Source: Lachnospiraceae bacterium OF09-6 (GTDB taxonomy: Bacteria > Bacillota > Clostridia > Lachnospirales > Lachnospiraceae). Taken from it: DNA of 64,000 nucleotides. The DNA lies in contig QUMM01000006.1 of assembly GCA_003435055.1 (NCBI GenBank), positions 1-64,000 on the forward strand. Reading direction: 5' to 3'. This document shows positions 19,606 through 29,700 of the stretch, in pieces. The position numbers and the translations under genes were made by a program. The notes below the pieces were generated by a model. It had not been told where the DNA came from, did no database searches, and saw only the letters and a program-made list of their open reading frames with translations. Numbering within the stretch: the stretch's first letter is position 1; each line of letters begins with the position of its first letter.

Positions 19606-20895
19606 TTATCTTTCTTCCAGAATCTTATCAATACTTACCAGTTTCACACTCAGTACAAAGACTTCTGCCGCTGCTGCCAGATCTTCCGGTGTCGGGAACG
19701 ATGGAGCAATACGGATATTGCTGTCCTGTGGATCCTTTCCATATGGATAGGTTGCGCCGGCCTTGGTCATGATCACACCGGCCTCTTTTGCCTTGGCAAC
19801 AATGGCCTTGGCACATCCCGGAAGCGCATCAAAGGAAATGAAATATCCTCCCTTTGGTCTGCTCCAGCTTCCGATCTCCAGTCCGCCCAGCTCACGATCC
19901 AGGACGCCCAGCACTGCTTCGAACTTCGGACGCAGGATTGCTGCATGCTTCTTCATATGTTCTCTCATACCATCCATATCTTTGAAGAAACGTACATGGC
20001 GCAGCTGATTCAGCTTGTCATGACCGATAGTCTGATAATTCATAAATCTTCTTGCATCTGCCAGGTTGGCTTCTGATGCTGCCATAGCGGCAATACCAGA
20101 GCCAGGGAAGCTTACCTTGGATGTGGAAATAAACTTATAAACCAGATCCGGATTGCCTGCTTTTTCACATTCAGAAAGCAGTTCCAGAATCACATCCTGA
20201 TCATCATCGTATAAATGGTGAATGGAATAAGCATTATCCCAGTAAATACGGAAGTCTGGTGCTGCCGGCTGCAGATGTGCGAAACGCAGTACCGTATCAT
20301 CAGAATAAGATACTCCAGATGGATTGGAGTATTTCGGTACACACCAGATTCCCTTGATATATGGATCTTCGGATACCAGCTTTTCTACTATGTCCATGTC
20401 TGGACCAGTCGGAAGAAGCGGTACATTGATCATCTCGATACCGAAGAACTCGGTAATTCCAAAATGTCTGTCATATCCAGGTACCGGGCACAGGAACTTC
20501 ACTGGTTTATCCAGCTTGCTCCATGGTGTGTGTCCACATACACCCATAACCATGGCACGGGCTACTGTATCAAACATCACATTCAGACTGGAGTTGCCAT
20601 AAATCAGAATATTCTTTTCCGGAACTTCTGACATATCTGCCAGCAGCTTTCTTGCTTCCGGAATACCATCCATCACCCCATAGTTTCTGCAGTCTACTCC
20701 AGATTCGCAGACCATATCAGACTTGCTGTTCAGTACATCCATCATACCGTTAGACAGATTCAGCTGTGCTGCTGAAGGCTTTCCTCTGGACATATCCAGC
20801 TTCAGGTTTCTGTCCTGAACCTCTTTAAACTTCTGCTCCAGCATGTCTTTCTCATGCAGTAATTGTTCTTTGCTCATTTCCTTGTAACCAGACAT
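19606..20895 (-). CDS. PLP-dependent aminotransferase, aspartate class Ic type
   Basis: A 429-aa fold-type I aminotransferase. The conserved start (LDMSRGKPSAAQLNLSNGM), YGVMDGIPEARKLLA, and the pyridoxal lysine in STSKVSFPGSG (about residue 255) match the class Ic aspartate aminotransferases (AAT-Ic). It has no winged-helix domain, so it is not a MocR regulator. It probably moves the amino group between aspartate or another amino acid and 2-oxoglutarate. The upstream gene is serine acetyltransferase, 32 nt away, so both could be in one amino-acid operon. Confidence 0.85.
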   Translation of the reverse strand: MSGYKEMSKEQLLHEKDMLEQKFKEVQDRNLKLDMSRGKPSAAQLNLSNGMMDVLNSKSDMVCESGVDCRNYGVMDGIPEARKLLADMSEVPEKNILIYGNSSLNVMFDTVARAMVMGVCGHTPWSKLDKPVKFLCPVPGYDRHFGITEFFGIEMINVPLLPTGPDMDIVEKLVSEDPYIKGIWCVPKYSNPSGVSYSDDTVLRFAHLQPAAPDFRIYWDNAYSIHHLYDDDQDVILELLSECEKAGNPDLVYKFISTSKVSFPGSGIAAMAASEANLADARRFMNYQTIGHDKLNQLRHVRFFKDMDGMREHMKKHAAILRPKFEAVLGVLDRELGGLEIGSWSRPKGGYFISFDALPGCAKAIVAKAKEAGVIMTKAGATYPYGKDPQDSNIRIAPSFPTPEDLAAAAEVFVLSVKLVSIDKILEER

Positions 20896-20927
20896 CTTTT
20901 TTCCTCCTCGTAAAACATATCATAATC

Positions 20928-21860
20928 TTAATCTTTCTCAGGCCGGTTGAAGAATCCTTCCTGACCAAGTTCCTGTGTCTGCATCGTTCCTCTGACCTTA
21001 AACTTCAGTTCTGGATTCTTGATGCTTACCCTGGTCTGATCCGGTACCGAAGAAGTAATAAATGCATTACTTCCAATCACGGCACCTTCACCGATCACAG
21101 TCTCCCCACCCAGGATAGATGCACCGGAATATACCGTTACATTGTCCTTCAGGGTCGGATGACGCCTGGTACTGCGCAGGGACTGGCCGCCTCTTGTGGA
21201 TAACGCTCCCAGAGTCACGCCCTGATAGATCTTTACATTATTACCAATCCTTGTTGTTTCACCAACTACCACGCCGGTTCCATGGTCGATAAAGAAGTAT
21301 TCCCCAATGGTTGCTCCCGGGTGAATATCAATCCCGGTAAGATTGTGAGCATACTCTGTCATAATACGCGGGATCATCGGTACCTTCAGTAAAAACAGTT
21401 CATGTGCCACCCGGTTCACCGTAATGGCAAACACCCCTGGATAGGAAAAGATCACCTCATCGGTATTAAATGCAGCCGGGTCACCATCATAGGCCGCCTG
21501 TACATCTTTGGCCAGCATACCACGGATCGCCGGAATACGCTCCAGAAACTGAACTGCTATCTGTTCTGCTTTCTCTCTGGCTTCTTTTTCCGAAAGACTG
21601 TCACCAGACACATACTTCAGTGCTTTCTTTACCTGCTTCGTCAGATTATACTGAATATCTTCCAGCAAATCTCCTACATAATATTTGACACTGTCGTCAC
21701 TAAGCTTTTTTTGACTGAAATAGCCCGGGAACAAAACTTTCCGAATATTCTCCAGAACCTCTATAATCACTTCCCGATTCAGGTGATTCTCTGAATCGAT
21801 ATTACTGATAATCGGATATTCTTTGTAATTTTCTAATATTGATGTTACCAGTCTGTCCAT
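20928..21860 (-). CDS. Serine O-acetyltransferase, EpsC type
   Basis: Converts serine and acetyl-CoA to O-acetylserine, the first step to cysteine. The 310-aa protein has an N-terminal helical domain (about 1-190) and a left-handed beta-helix of hexapeptide repeats (HPGATIGEYFFIDHGTGVVV, GNNVKIYQGVTLGALS, about 195-290). The length matches the longer EpsC-like form rather than E. coli CysE. The promoter lies at 21891-21920. Confidence 0.9.
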   Translation of the reverse strand: MDRLVTSILENYKEYPIISNIDSENHLNREVIIEVLENIRKVLFPGYFSQKKLSDDSVKYYVGDLLEDIQYNLTKQVKKALKYVSGDSLSEKEAREKAEQIAVQFLERIPAIRGMLAKDVQAAYDGDPAAFNTDEVIFSYPGVFAITVNRVAHELFLLKVPMIPRIMTEYAHNLTGIDIHPGATIGEYFFIDHGTGVVVGETTRIGNNVKIYQGVTLGALSTRGGQSLRSTRRHPTLKDNVTVYSGASILGGETVIGEGAVIGSNAFITSSVPDQTRVSIKNPELKFKVRGTMQTQELGQEGFFNRPEKD

Positions 21861-21890
21861 ATATCCTCCATACTCTAAAAAAACATCATT

Positions 21891-21920
21891 ACTAGGGAGT
21901 ATAGCACATTTACTTTTGCA
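21891..21920 (-). promoter_or_regulatory. Serine acetyltransferase promoter
   Basis: Minus-strand TTGCAT and TATACT with an 18-nt spacer, about 30 nt before the start codon. Confidence 0.55.
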
Positions 21921-21984
21921 TATGCAAGAATTCTAGCTTTTCCTCTCATAAAAAAATCTTGAGTCAAATATGAAAATTTTCTGC

Positions 21985-22013
21985 TTGACATATTTCGTTC
22001 TATCTATTATAAT
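21985..22013 (+). promoter_or_regulatory. tRNA promoter
   Basis: A consensus sigma-70 promoter: TTGACA (21985-21990), 17-nt spacer, TATAAT (22008-22013), 36 nt before tRNA-Phe. Confidence 0.85.
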
Positions 22014-22048
22014 CTTTCATGTGTCAAGCGAAACATGCTTTTCACTAA

Positions 22049-22121
<73 letters not shown>

Positions 22122-22156
22122 TTTGATTCACTTTAGTGTTTCATTTTATATGATTT

Positions 22157-22227
22157 GCGGGTGTAGTTCAATGGTAGAACACCAGCCTTCCAAGCTGGAT
22201 ACGTGGGTTCGATTCCCATCACCCGCT
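22157..22227 (+). tRNA. tRNA-Gly (TCC)
   Basis: A 71-nt cloverleaf: acceptor GCGGGTG/CACCCGC, D-arm with GTTCAATGGTAGAAC, anticodon loop CTTCCAA (anticodon TCC), T-loop TTCGATTC. It is 35 nt after tRNA-Phe and probably in the same transcript. Confidence 0.96.
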
Positions 22228-22266
22228 TTTTTCATGCCTGTTTTTCTAGTATTCAAACGTAACAAT

Positions 22267-22300
22267 AGCCCACGGTGTTTGCCGTGGGCTTTCTATTTTT
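22267..22300. terminator. Terminator between the tRNAs and the spoIIQ-like gene
   Basis: A 9-bp GC-rich stem (AGCCCACGG with its complement) followed by TTCTATTTTT on the plus strand; it overlaps the end of the convergent spoIIQ-like gene. It ends the tRNA transcript and may serve both sides. Confidence 0.75.
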
Positions 22301-23144
22301 ATTCCAGATACAGGCACGGATCCGTGACCTGTCCATCTTTTTTCATTGCAAAATAAAGGTTGCTTCCTTCCTCGCAGTAGTACTTGGTCGGTTCACTGAC
22401 ATATCCCAGCAGCTCACCCTGTTCTACTACGTCTCCCTGTGCAACTGCCACTTCCTTCAGCTGTCCATAAATCAGTTCATAATTATCACCAATATTCATA
22501 GTCAGTGTGGTTCCCGTCTCTTCATTGATGTCTATGCTTTCCACAATTCCTTTGGCAGCTGCAACCACCGGATTGCCTGTCTGACTGCCGATGATCAGTG
22601 CCGGATTATATTTGTACTCATTGAGTGTCTGGAAATATACGGTTCCATCCATGCTGTAGTCCATCAGAATACTTCCGGCTGCAGGCCAGCTCAAAGAGGA
22701 GTCTTCTGTAAATTGAACCGTAGGAGAAATTACGCTTCCTGAAAGTACTTCCTGGGTATCTTCTGTCATCGCATCGCTCTCTGTGGAAACTTCTCTGGTA
22801 TGCCTGCCGTCTGCCTCAGTCTCATTTTCCTGAGCACTGTCTGTACCTACTGTATGCTCCCCGCCATCGGCGATCTGCGCCTGCACGCTCGTAGTATTTG
22901 CTATCTGCGCTGCATCCTTCTTCCCGTCGTCTATCTGATCCAAAGTTGCCAGTGATGCATTCTTTGCACTGTCCACCGTTTCCGTCTGACTGGTCTGCGT
23001 GCTTTCCTTCTGTTCCTCTGTCTCTGTTGTCACCGGATAACTTGTCCGATAGGATGCAAAGGCCACAATCCCCACCAGTGCCAGTGTCAGTACCCCAAGT
23101 GTTCCTCTTTTTCTGATAAAATCGAATATCTTTCCTTTTTCCAT
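22299..23144 (-). CDS. spoIIQ: SpoIIQ-like protein with a degenerate M23/LytM domain
   Basis: About 281 aa: a short cytoplasmic start, one membrane segment (about 12-32), a Ser/Thr/Glu-rich linker (about 40-145) and a C-terminal M23 fold (about 165-281). SpoIIQ sits in the forespore membrane and pairs with SpoIIIAH across the two membranes. The M23 metal ligands look lost: the usual first His region reads NPVVAAAKG, and the HxH positions read YGQL and LYFAMKKD. This fits a structural SpoIIQ rather than a peptidase. The start at 23144 follows GAGGTGAAAGCG. spoIID is directly upstream, the usual neighbour. Confidence 0.82.
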   Translation of the reverse strand: MEKGKIFDFIRKRGTLGVLTLALVGIVAFASYRTSYPVTTETEEQKESTQTSQTETVDSAKNASLATLDQIDDGKKDAAQIANTTSVQAQIADGGEHTVGTDSAQENETEADGRHTREVSTESDAMTEDTQEVLSGSVISPTVQFTEDSSLSWPAAGSILMDYSMDGTVYFQTLNEYKYNPALIIGSQTGNPVVAAAKGIVESIDINEETGTTLTMNIGDNYELIYGQLKEVAVAQGDVVEQGELLGYVSEPTKYYCEEGSNLYFAMKKDGQVTDPCLYLE

Positions 23145-23222
23145 CGCTTTCACCTCGTAATACAATTTCTATATCGTTCTATTTCCAGTATTACCATTTG
23201 CGATGGATTTATACGTTTTTTT

Positions 23223-23263
23223 GTATCTGCTCAGCGCCTTCACAGTGAATTCTGAACATTCAC
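23223..23263. mobile_element. 41-bp palindromic mini-element, copy 3 (diverged)
   Basis: Matches copy 1 at 32 of 41 positions, including the central CCTTCACAGTG. The flanks (GTTTTTTT and GTTTTTCA) agree in 6 of 8 positions, as expected for an old 8-bp duplication. It lies between spoIID and the spoIIQ-like gene. Confidence 0.6.
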
Positions 23264-23268
23264 GTTTT

Positions 23269-24132
23269 TCAAAATATGTCTGCTATGGATTCCAGCTTCG
23301 TCTGGTCAAAAAAATACGCCAGTATCTCCCGGTAACCAGTACCATTTTTCGCCAGCTGCTGTGCGGTATACTGACTCAGACCCAATCCATGCCCGATTCC
23401 TCTTGTGATCACAAAGACACCATCTCCATTTTTCTCAACTCGAAAATTCGAAGAAGGCAGTCCCAGTTTGATCCTGAATTCTTCGCCGGACATTTCGGTA
23501 TCATTTAGCTTCAGACGCAGTACATATCCGGCGCTGTCTTTTTCTTCGATTTCCATATTTCTCCAGGATTCATCAATCTGAATACTTTGTCGATACTGTG
23601 GCGCATCCTTATCTCCCGGACAGGCTTTCCCTGTCAGATATGGATAATCCTCTGACCGGAACACTTCTCTTGCTTCTCTTGTCTGCCCGGCACTGACCGG
23701 ATGACAGGAAGCCAGAATCGGTTTCCCCTGCCATGTTAAAATCTCTCCCTTCGTCTCCTTCTGTGCTTTCCGAAATGCATCTCCATTTCTCATAAGTTCT
23801 ATCTCTGCCAGTGACATTCGCTCCTTTGGCCGAATACCACCGTTTTGCAGCTGACGATACGCATTGGTGCGCACCAGAACCATCTGCGCCTTGATTGCTT
23901 CCAGCTGCGCATCTGCAGGCAGCTCAGACGCCGTCACCTCCAGTACATATTCTTCCAGACTGATCTCCTCTGTCTTATCTCCACTTTCTATGGAAATATA
24001 CTTCGTCTCATCCTGTATCGCCTGATAGATTCGGCTCATTCTGCTATTTAACAGTAATGTAATGGCACAAGGCAGTAAAATCACCACCAACAGAACCGTC
24101 AGGACCTGTTCCGTATAAAATTTCAGCTTCAT
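23269..24132 (-). CDS. spoIID: Stage II sporulation protein D
   Basis: SpoIID is a peptidoglycan lytic transglycosylase needed for engulfment of the forespore. The 287-aa protein has an N-terminal membrane anchor (about 8-28) and the SpoIID domain: EYVLEVTASELPADAQLEA with the catalytic-region Glu, KAQMVLVRTNAYRQL, and the C-terminal GIGHGLGLSQYTAQQLAKNG. The start at 24132 is 8 nt after GGGAGG. It lies upstream of the spoIIQ-like gene. Confidence 0.93.
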   Translation of the reverse strand: MKLKFYTEQVLTVLLVVILLPCAITLLLNSRMSRIYQAIQDETKYISIESGDKTEEISLEEYVLEVTASELPADAQLEAIKAQMVLVRTNAYRQLQNGGIRPKERMSLAEIELMRNGDAFRKAQKETKGEILTWQGKPILASCHPVSAGQTREAREVFRSEDYPYLTGKACPGDKDAPQYRQSIQIDESWRNMEIEEKDSAGYVLRLKLNDTEMSGEEFRIKLGLPSSNFRVEKNGDGVFVITRGIGHGLGLSQYTAQQLAKNGTGYREILAYFFDQTKLESIADIF

Positions 24133-24182
24133 ACACATACCCTCCCAGGATATTATATGAACAGAGAAAGGAAGTTATACAC

Positions 24183-24221
24183 AAAAAGGAACCATACATG
24201 ACATGTGTACAGTTCCTTTTT
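24183..24221 (-). terminator. Terminator of glgP
   Basis: A stem AAAAAGGAAC with its complement around a 19-nt loop that is itself partly palindromic, ending in TTTTT on the minus strand, 35 nt past the glgP stop. Confidence 0.75.
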
Positions 24222-24255
24222 ACAACTCATTCCTTGTTTTACACTGAACGAATCT

Positions 24256-26721
24256 TTATTTTACTTTTACAGTTTCTTTCTGCAGGTGCCAGATCTCATC
24301 CACGTACTGCTGAATCGTTCTGTCAGATGTGAACTTGCCACTGCATGCGGTGTTCAGCATCGCCATCTTAGCCCATCCTGCTTCGTCTCGGTATGCTTCT
24401 TCTACACGTTTCTGTGCATCTGCATAAGAACGGAAGTCAGCCAGAATGAAGTAAGTATCTGCGCGGTCGCTGCTCTTAGTGTTCAGCAGAGAATCATAGA
24501 TCTCACGGAATCTTTCCGGATCATCTGGCGCATATTCTCCATTGATCAGCTGCATCAGCACACGTCTGATATCCTGATCGCTGTTGAAGATATTTTCTGG
24601 ATGGTATCCACCATTCTGTTCATAGTTGATAACTTCGTCTGCGGACAGACCGAAGATGAATGCATTCTCTTTTCCAACTTCTTCTACGATCTCGACATTG
24701 GCACCGTCCATGGTTCCAAGAGTCGGAGCACCGTTCAGCATGAACTTCATGTTACCGGTTCCGGATGCTTCCTTGGAAGCTGTGGAGATCTGTTCGGATA
24801 CATCTGCTGCTGCAAAGATCCATTCTGCGTTGGATACACGGTAATCTTCAATGAAGACTACTTTCAGTTTATTCTTAATAGAAGCATCATTGTTGATCAC
24901 ATCTGCTACAGAGTTAATCAGCTTGATGGTCAGTTTTGCACGTCTGTAACCAGCTGCTGCCTTTGCGCCGAAGATGAATGTTCTTGGGTAGAAATCCATT
25001 TCCGGATGGTCTTTGATCTGGTTGTACAGATACATTACATGAAGGATATTCAGTAACTGACGTTTGTATTCATGAAGTCTCTTAACCTGTACATCGAAGA
25101 TAGAACGCGGATCCACTTCGATACCATTGTATTCCTGAATGTATTTTGCCAGACGCACTTTATTCTGGTATTTAATATTCATGAATTCCTGCTGCGCCTT
25201 TGGATCATCTACATAAACCTTCAGCCTGGAAAGCTGTGGCAGATCAGTGATCCATTCGTCTCCGATGTGATCGGTGATCCAGGATGCCAGCAGTGGATTG
25301 CCGTGAAGCAGGAAACGTCTCTGTGTGATACCATTGGTCTTGTTGTTGAACTTCTCTGGCATCATCTCATAGAAGTCTTTCAGTTCCTGATGCTTCAGGA
25401 TCTCAGTATGAAGCTGTGCAACACCGTTTACAGAGTAACCTGCTGCGATAGCCAGATGTGCCATCTTCACCTGTCCGTCGAAGATGATGGCCATCTTGCG
25501 TACTTTTTCGAAATCTCCCGGGTATTTAGCTTCAATCTGAGCTACAAAACGACGATTGATCTCTTCAATAATCTGATATACGCGAGGAAGCAGTCTGGAG
25601 AACAGCTCAATTGGCCATTTTTCCAAAGCTTCTGCCATGATGGTATGGTTGGTGTATGCACATGTCCTGGAAGTAACTTCCCATGCTTCATCCCATGTCA
25701 GGCCTTCTTCATCCAGAAGGATACGCATCAGTTCAGCAACTGCTACCGTTGGATGGGTATCATTCAGCTGGAAGGTTGCTTTTTCATAGAACTTGCGGAT
25801 GTCATCATGGTTCTTCTTATATTTGGCAATTGCTGCCTGCACACTTGCAGAAATAAAGAAGTACTGCTGTTTCAGACGCAGTTCTTTTCCTGCATAGTGG
25901 TTATCATTCGGATACAGAACTTCTACGATGTTACGGGCAAGATTTTCCTGTTCTACTGCCTTGCGGTAATCACCTTTGTCGAAAGAATCCAGCTGGAATT
26001 CGCTGATTGCTTCTGCATCCCAGATACGTAAGGTATTTACGATATTGTTATTGTAACCAACGATCGGGAAATCATATGGTACGGCACGCACTGACTGATA
26101 TCCTTCCTGTTTGTAGTAGTTACGTCCTGTCTTCTCATCATATTCTACACGAACATAACCGCCGAATTTTACTTCTTTTGCATATTCCGGACGGCGCAGC
26201 TCGAATGGATTGCCATCTTTCAGCCAGTTATCCGGTACTTCTACCTGATACCCGTCTTCAATCTTCTGTTTAAACATACCATAACGGTAACGGATACCGC
26301 ATCCGTATGCCGGATAGCCCAGAGTTGCAAGAGAATCCAGGAAGCACGCTGCCAGACGTCCAAGTCCACCATTACCAAGAGCTGCATCTGGCTCCTGATC
26401 TTCGATCACATTGATATCCAGGCCAATCTCTTCCAGCGCTTCTTTTACTTCATCGTAAATCGTCAGGTTGATCATGTTGTTGCCCAGTGCACGACCCATC
26501 AGGAATTCCATGGACATATAATATACATACTTTGGATCATCCTTCTCATACTGTTCCTGAGTTGCCAGCCAGTTCTCAATGATCTCATCTTTTACCGTAT
26601 AAGATACTGCCTGAAAAATCTGCTGCTGTGTAGCTTCTTCCAGATTCTTACGATATAAAGCTTTTACATTGGCTTTTACTTCTCTGATAAACTCTTTCTT
26701 ATTAAACTTCTTAGCTGTCAT
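24256..26721 (-). CDS. glgP: Glycogen/alpha-glucan phosphorylase
   Basis: Releases glucose 1-phosphate from the ends of alpha-1,4-glucans. The 821-aa protein is normal length for family GT35. Landmarks: YYMSMEFLMGRALGNN, DAALGNGGLGRLAACFLDS, FQLNDTHPTVAVAELMR and the pyridoxal-lysine region STASKEASGTGNMKFMLNG. The gene begins 19 nt after the ileS stop with no terminator between, so it can be transcribed with ileS. Confidence 0.95.
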   Translation of the reverse strand: MTAKKFNKKEFIREVKANVKALYRKNLEEATQQQIFQAVSYTVKDEIIENWLATQEQYEKDDPKYVYYMSMEFLMGRALGNNMINLTIYDEVKEALEEIGLDINVIEDQEPDAALGNGGLGRLAACFLDSLATLGYPAYGCGIRYRYGMFKQKIEDGYQVEVPDNWLKDGNPFELRRPEYAKEVKFGGYVRVEYDEKTGRNYYKQEGYQSVRAVPYDFPIVGYNNNIVNTLRIWDAEAISEFQLDSFDKGDYRKAVEQENLARNIVEVLYPNDNHYAGKELRLKQQYFFISASVQAAIAKYKKNHDDIRKFYEKATFQLNDTHPTVAVAELMRILLDEEGLTWDEAWEVTSRTCAYTNHTIMAEALEKWPIELFSRLLPRVYQIIEEINRRFVAQIEAKYPGDFEKVRKMAIIFDGQVKMAHLAIAAGYSVNGVAQLHTEILKHQELKDFYEMMPEKFNNKTNGITQRRFLLHGNPLLASWITDHIGDEWITDLPQLSRLKVYVDDPKAQQEFMNIKYQNKVRLAKYIQEYNGIEVDPRSIFDVQVKRLHEYKRQLLNILHVMYLYNQIKDHPEMDFYPRTFIFGAKAAAGYRRAKLTIKLINSVADVINNDASIKNKLKVVFIEDYRVSNAEWIFAAADVSEQISTASKEASGTGNMKFMLNGAPTLGTMDGANVEIVEEVGKENAFIFGLSADEVINYEQNGGYHPENIFNSDQDIRRVLMQLINGEYAPDDPERFREIYDSLLNTKSSDRADTYFILADFRSYADAQKRVEEAYRDEAGWAKMAMLNTACSGKFTSDRTIQQYVDEIWHLQKETVKVK

Positions 26722-26740
26722 TCGCTTCTCCCTTCATTCT

Positions 26741-29700
26741 CTACTGCTTTTCAACAGCCATGGTAACTTTTTCACCATTGATATTCCAGTCTTTTTCATA
26801 ACCACTGGTGCTGCCGAGTACTATGTCGTTGGCCAGTACTGCAGATTCGATTTCTTCTCTGTGGGCGCTTAAGATCTGTTCGATCTTCTCATTACCCTTC
26901 GCATAGACAACAATTCTGTCCATCACCTGGAAGTCTGCTTCTTTTCTCATTGTCTGTACTTTACTGATCAGCTCATTGACAAATCCTTCTTCAATCAGTT
27001 CCGGAGTCAGCTTAATCTCAAGAACAACCGTAACTTCATTATCCTGCTCTGTCACGTAATCTTCAGACTGTGCTGTTTCAATCAGCAGATCATCACTCGT
27101 TAATACTACATCAGTATCGCCTTCTATGTCAAGGTGAAGGGCACCGGTCTCTTTCAGTTCTTTCATAGCTGCCTGACCATCCAGAGCGGATAACTGCTGA
27201 CGGATTGCGCCAAGAAGCTTGCCATATTTCGGTCCCACTGTCTTCAGCTGTGGCTTAAAGGTATAAGATACAAAGCCATCTACTTCATCGGTAAAGGTTA
27301 CCTGTTTGCTGTTTAATTCATCACGGATAATGTCTGTAAAGTATTCAGACAGAACCTTTGGTGCCTTTACATACATATTGGCAATCGGCTGTCTGTTCTT
27401 GACATTGGCTGCATTTCTTGCTGCACGTCCAAGTACTACTACTTTCAGTACTTCATCCATATCAGCTTCCAGTTCCGGATCAATGTGTGCTTCATCTGCA
27501 ACAGGGAAATCGCAAAGATGTACACTTTCCGGTGCTGTCTTATCAATGCTGCATACCAGATTCTGATAAATCTGTTCTGTCATGAACGGAATCATCGGTG
27601 CTGCTGCTTTTGCTACGTTAACAAGAGCCGTATACAGAGTCATGTATGCATTGATCTTATCCTGTTCCATGCCCTTTGCCCAGAAACGTTCACGGCTGCG
27701 GCGTACATACCAGTTACTGCAGTCATCTACGAATTCCTGAAGTGCTCTTGCCGTTTCCGGAATCTTGTATGCTGCCAGGTCTGCATCCACGGTCTTGATC
27801 ATAGTGTTCATCTTGGACAAGAGCCACTTATCCATAACGGATAATTTATCATATTCCAGTGTATATTTAGTTGCATCAAATTCGTCAATATTCGCATACA
27901 GTACGAAGAATGCGTAGGTATTCCACAGAGTACCCATGAACTTGCGCTGTCCTTCCTGAACAGCTTTTCCATGGAAACGGTTTGGCAGCCATGGTGCACT
28001 GTTGATGTAGAAATACCAGCGGATCGCATCTGCACCGTATTTTTCCAGTGCATCGAAAGGATCTACTGCATTTCCTTTGGACTTACTCATCTTCTGTCCA
28101 TTTTCATCCTGTACATGTCCCAGAACGATAACATTCTCATAAGGCGCTTTGTTAAACAGCAGTGTAGATTCTGCCAGCAGAGAATAGAACCATCCACGAG
28201 TCTGGTCTACTGCTTCTGAGATAAATTTTGCAGGGAACTGCTTTTCAAATACGTCTTTATTCTCAAATGGATAATGATGCTGTGCAAATGGCATTGCCCC
28301 TGAGTCGAACCAGCAGTCGATTACTTCCGGTACACGGTGCATCTGTTTTCCACATTTCGGACACTTGATAGTGATTTCATCAATGTAAGGTCTGTGCAGT
28401 TCTACCGTCCTGGCAGCTTCGTTTCCACTCATCTCAAAAAGTTCCTGACGGCTTCCGATGGAATGCATATGACCACATTCACACTCCCAGATGTTCAGCG
28501 GAGTTCCCCAATAACGGTTACGGGAAATACCCCAGTCCTGAACGTTCTCCAGCCAGTCGCCGAAACGTCCTTTTCCGATACTCTCCGGGATCCAGTTGAT
28601 GGTGTTGTTGTTGCGGATCAGATCATCTTTGACTGCTGTCATCTTGATGAACCAGGATTCGCGGGCATAGTAGATCAGTGGAGTATCACATCTCCAGCAA
28701 TGTGGATATTCATGTTCAAACTTCGGTGCATCAAACAGCAAACCTCTGTCGTCCAGATCTTTTAATACTTCAGGGTCTGCTTTCTTTACAAACAGTCCGG
28801 CAAATGGAGTCTCTTCAGTCATTTCACCTTTTCCATTTACAAACTGTACAAATGGCAGATCATATTTGCGGCCAACTTTAGAGTCATCTTCACCAAATGC
28901 AGGTGCGATATGAACTACGCCGGTACCATCTGTCAGTGTTACGTAGGTATCGCAGGTAACAAAGTGAGCTTTCTTATGCTGTTTTTCAGCCACATCTGCT
29001 GCACACTGGTATAATGGTTCGTATTCCTTGTATTCCAGGTCAGTTCCTTTGTAAGTCTCCAGTACTTCATAAGCTGGTGTCTCTTCGGTTCCCAGTTTGC
29101 CAAGGATGGTATCCAGCAGAGCTTCTGCCATATAATAAGTATATCCGTCTGCTGCTTTCACTTTTACATAAGTCTCATCTGGATTCACACAAAGTGCAAC
29201 GTTGGATGGCAGTGTCCAAGGTGTGGTCGTCCATGCCAGAATGTAAGCATCTTCCCCTTTTACTTTGAAACGTACCACTGCGGAACGCTCTTTTACTGTC
29301 TTGTATCCCTGTGCTACTTCCTGTGCAGAAAGCGGAGTACCACAACGAGGGCAGTAAGGAACAATCTTGAATCCCTTGTACAGAAGCTTCTTATTCCAGA
29401 TCTCTTTTAAAGCCCACCATTCTGATTCGATGTAATCATCATGGTAAGTAACATATGGGTTATCCATATCTGCCCAGAAACCAACGGTGCCGGAGAAATC
29501 CTCCCACATTCCTTTGTATTTCCAGACGCTTTCCTTACATTTGTTGATAAACGGTACCAGACCATATTCTTCGATCTGCTCTTTGCCGTCCAGTCCCAGC
29601 ATCTTTTCTACTTCCAGCTCAACAGGAAGTCCGTGGGTATCCCATCCGGCTTTACGAGGAACCATTTCCCCCTTCATAGTATGATAACGTGGGATCATGT

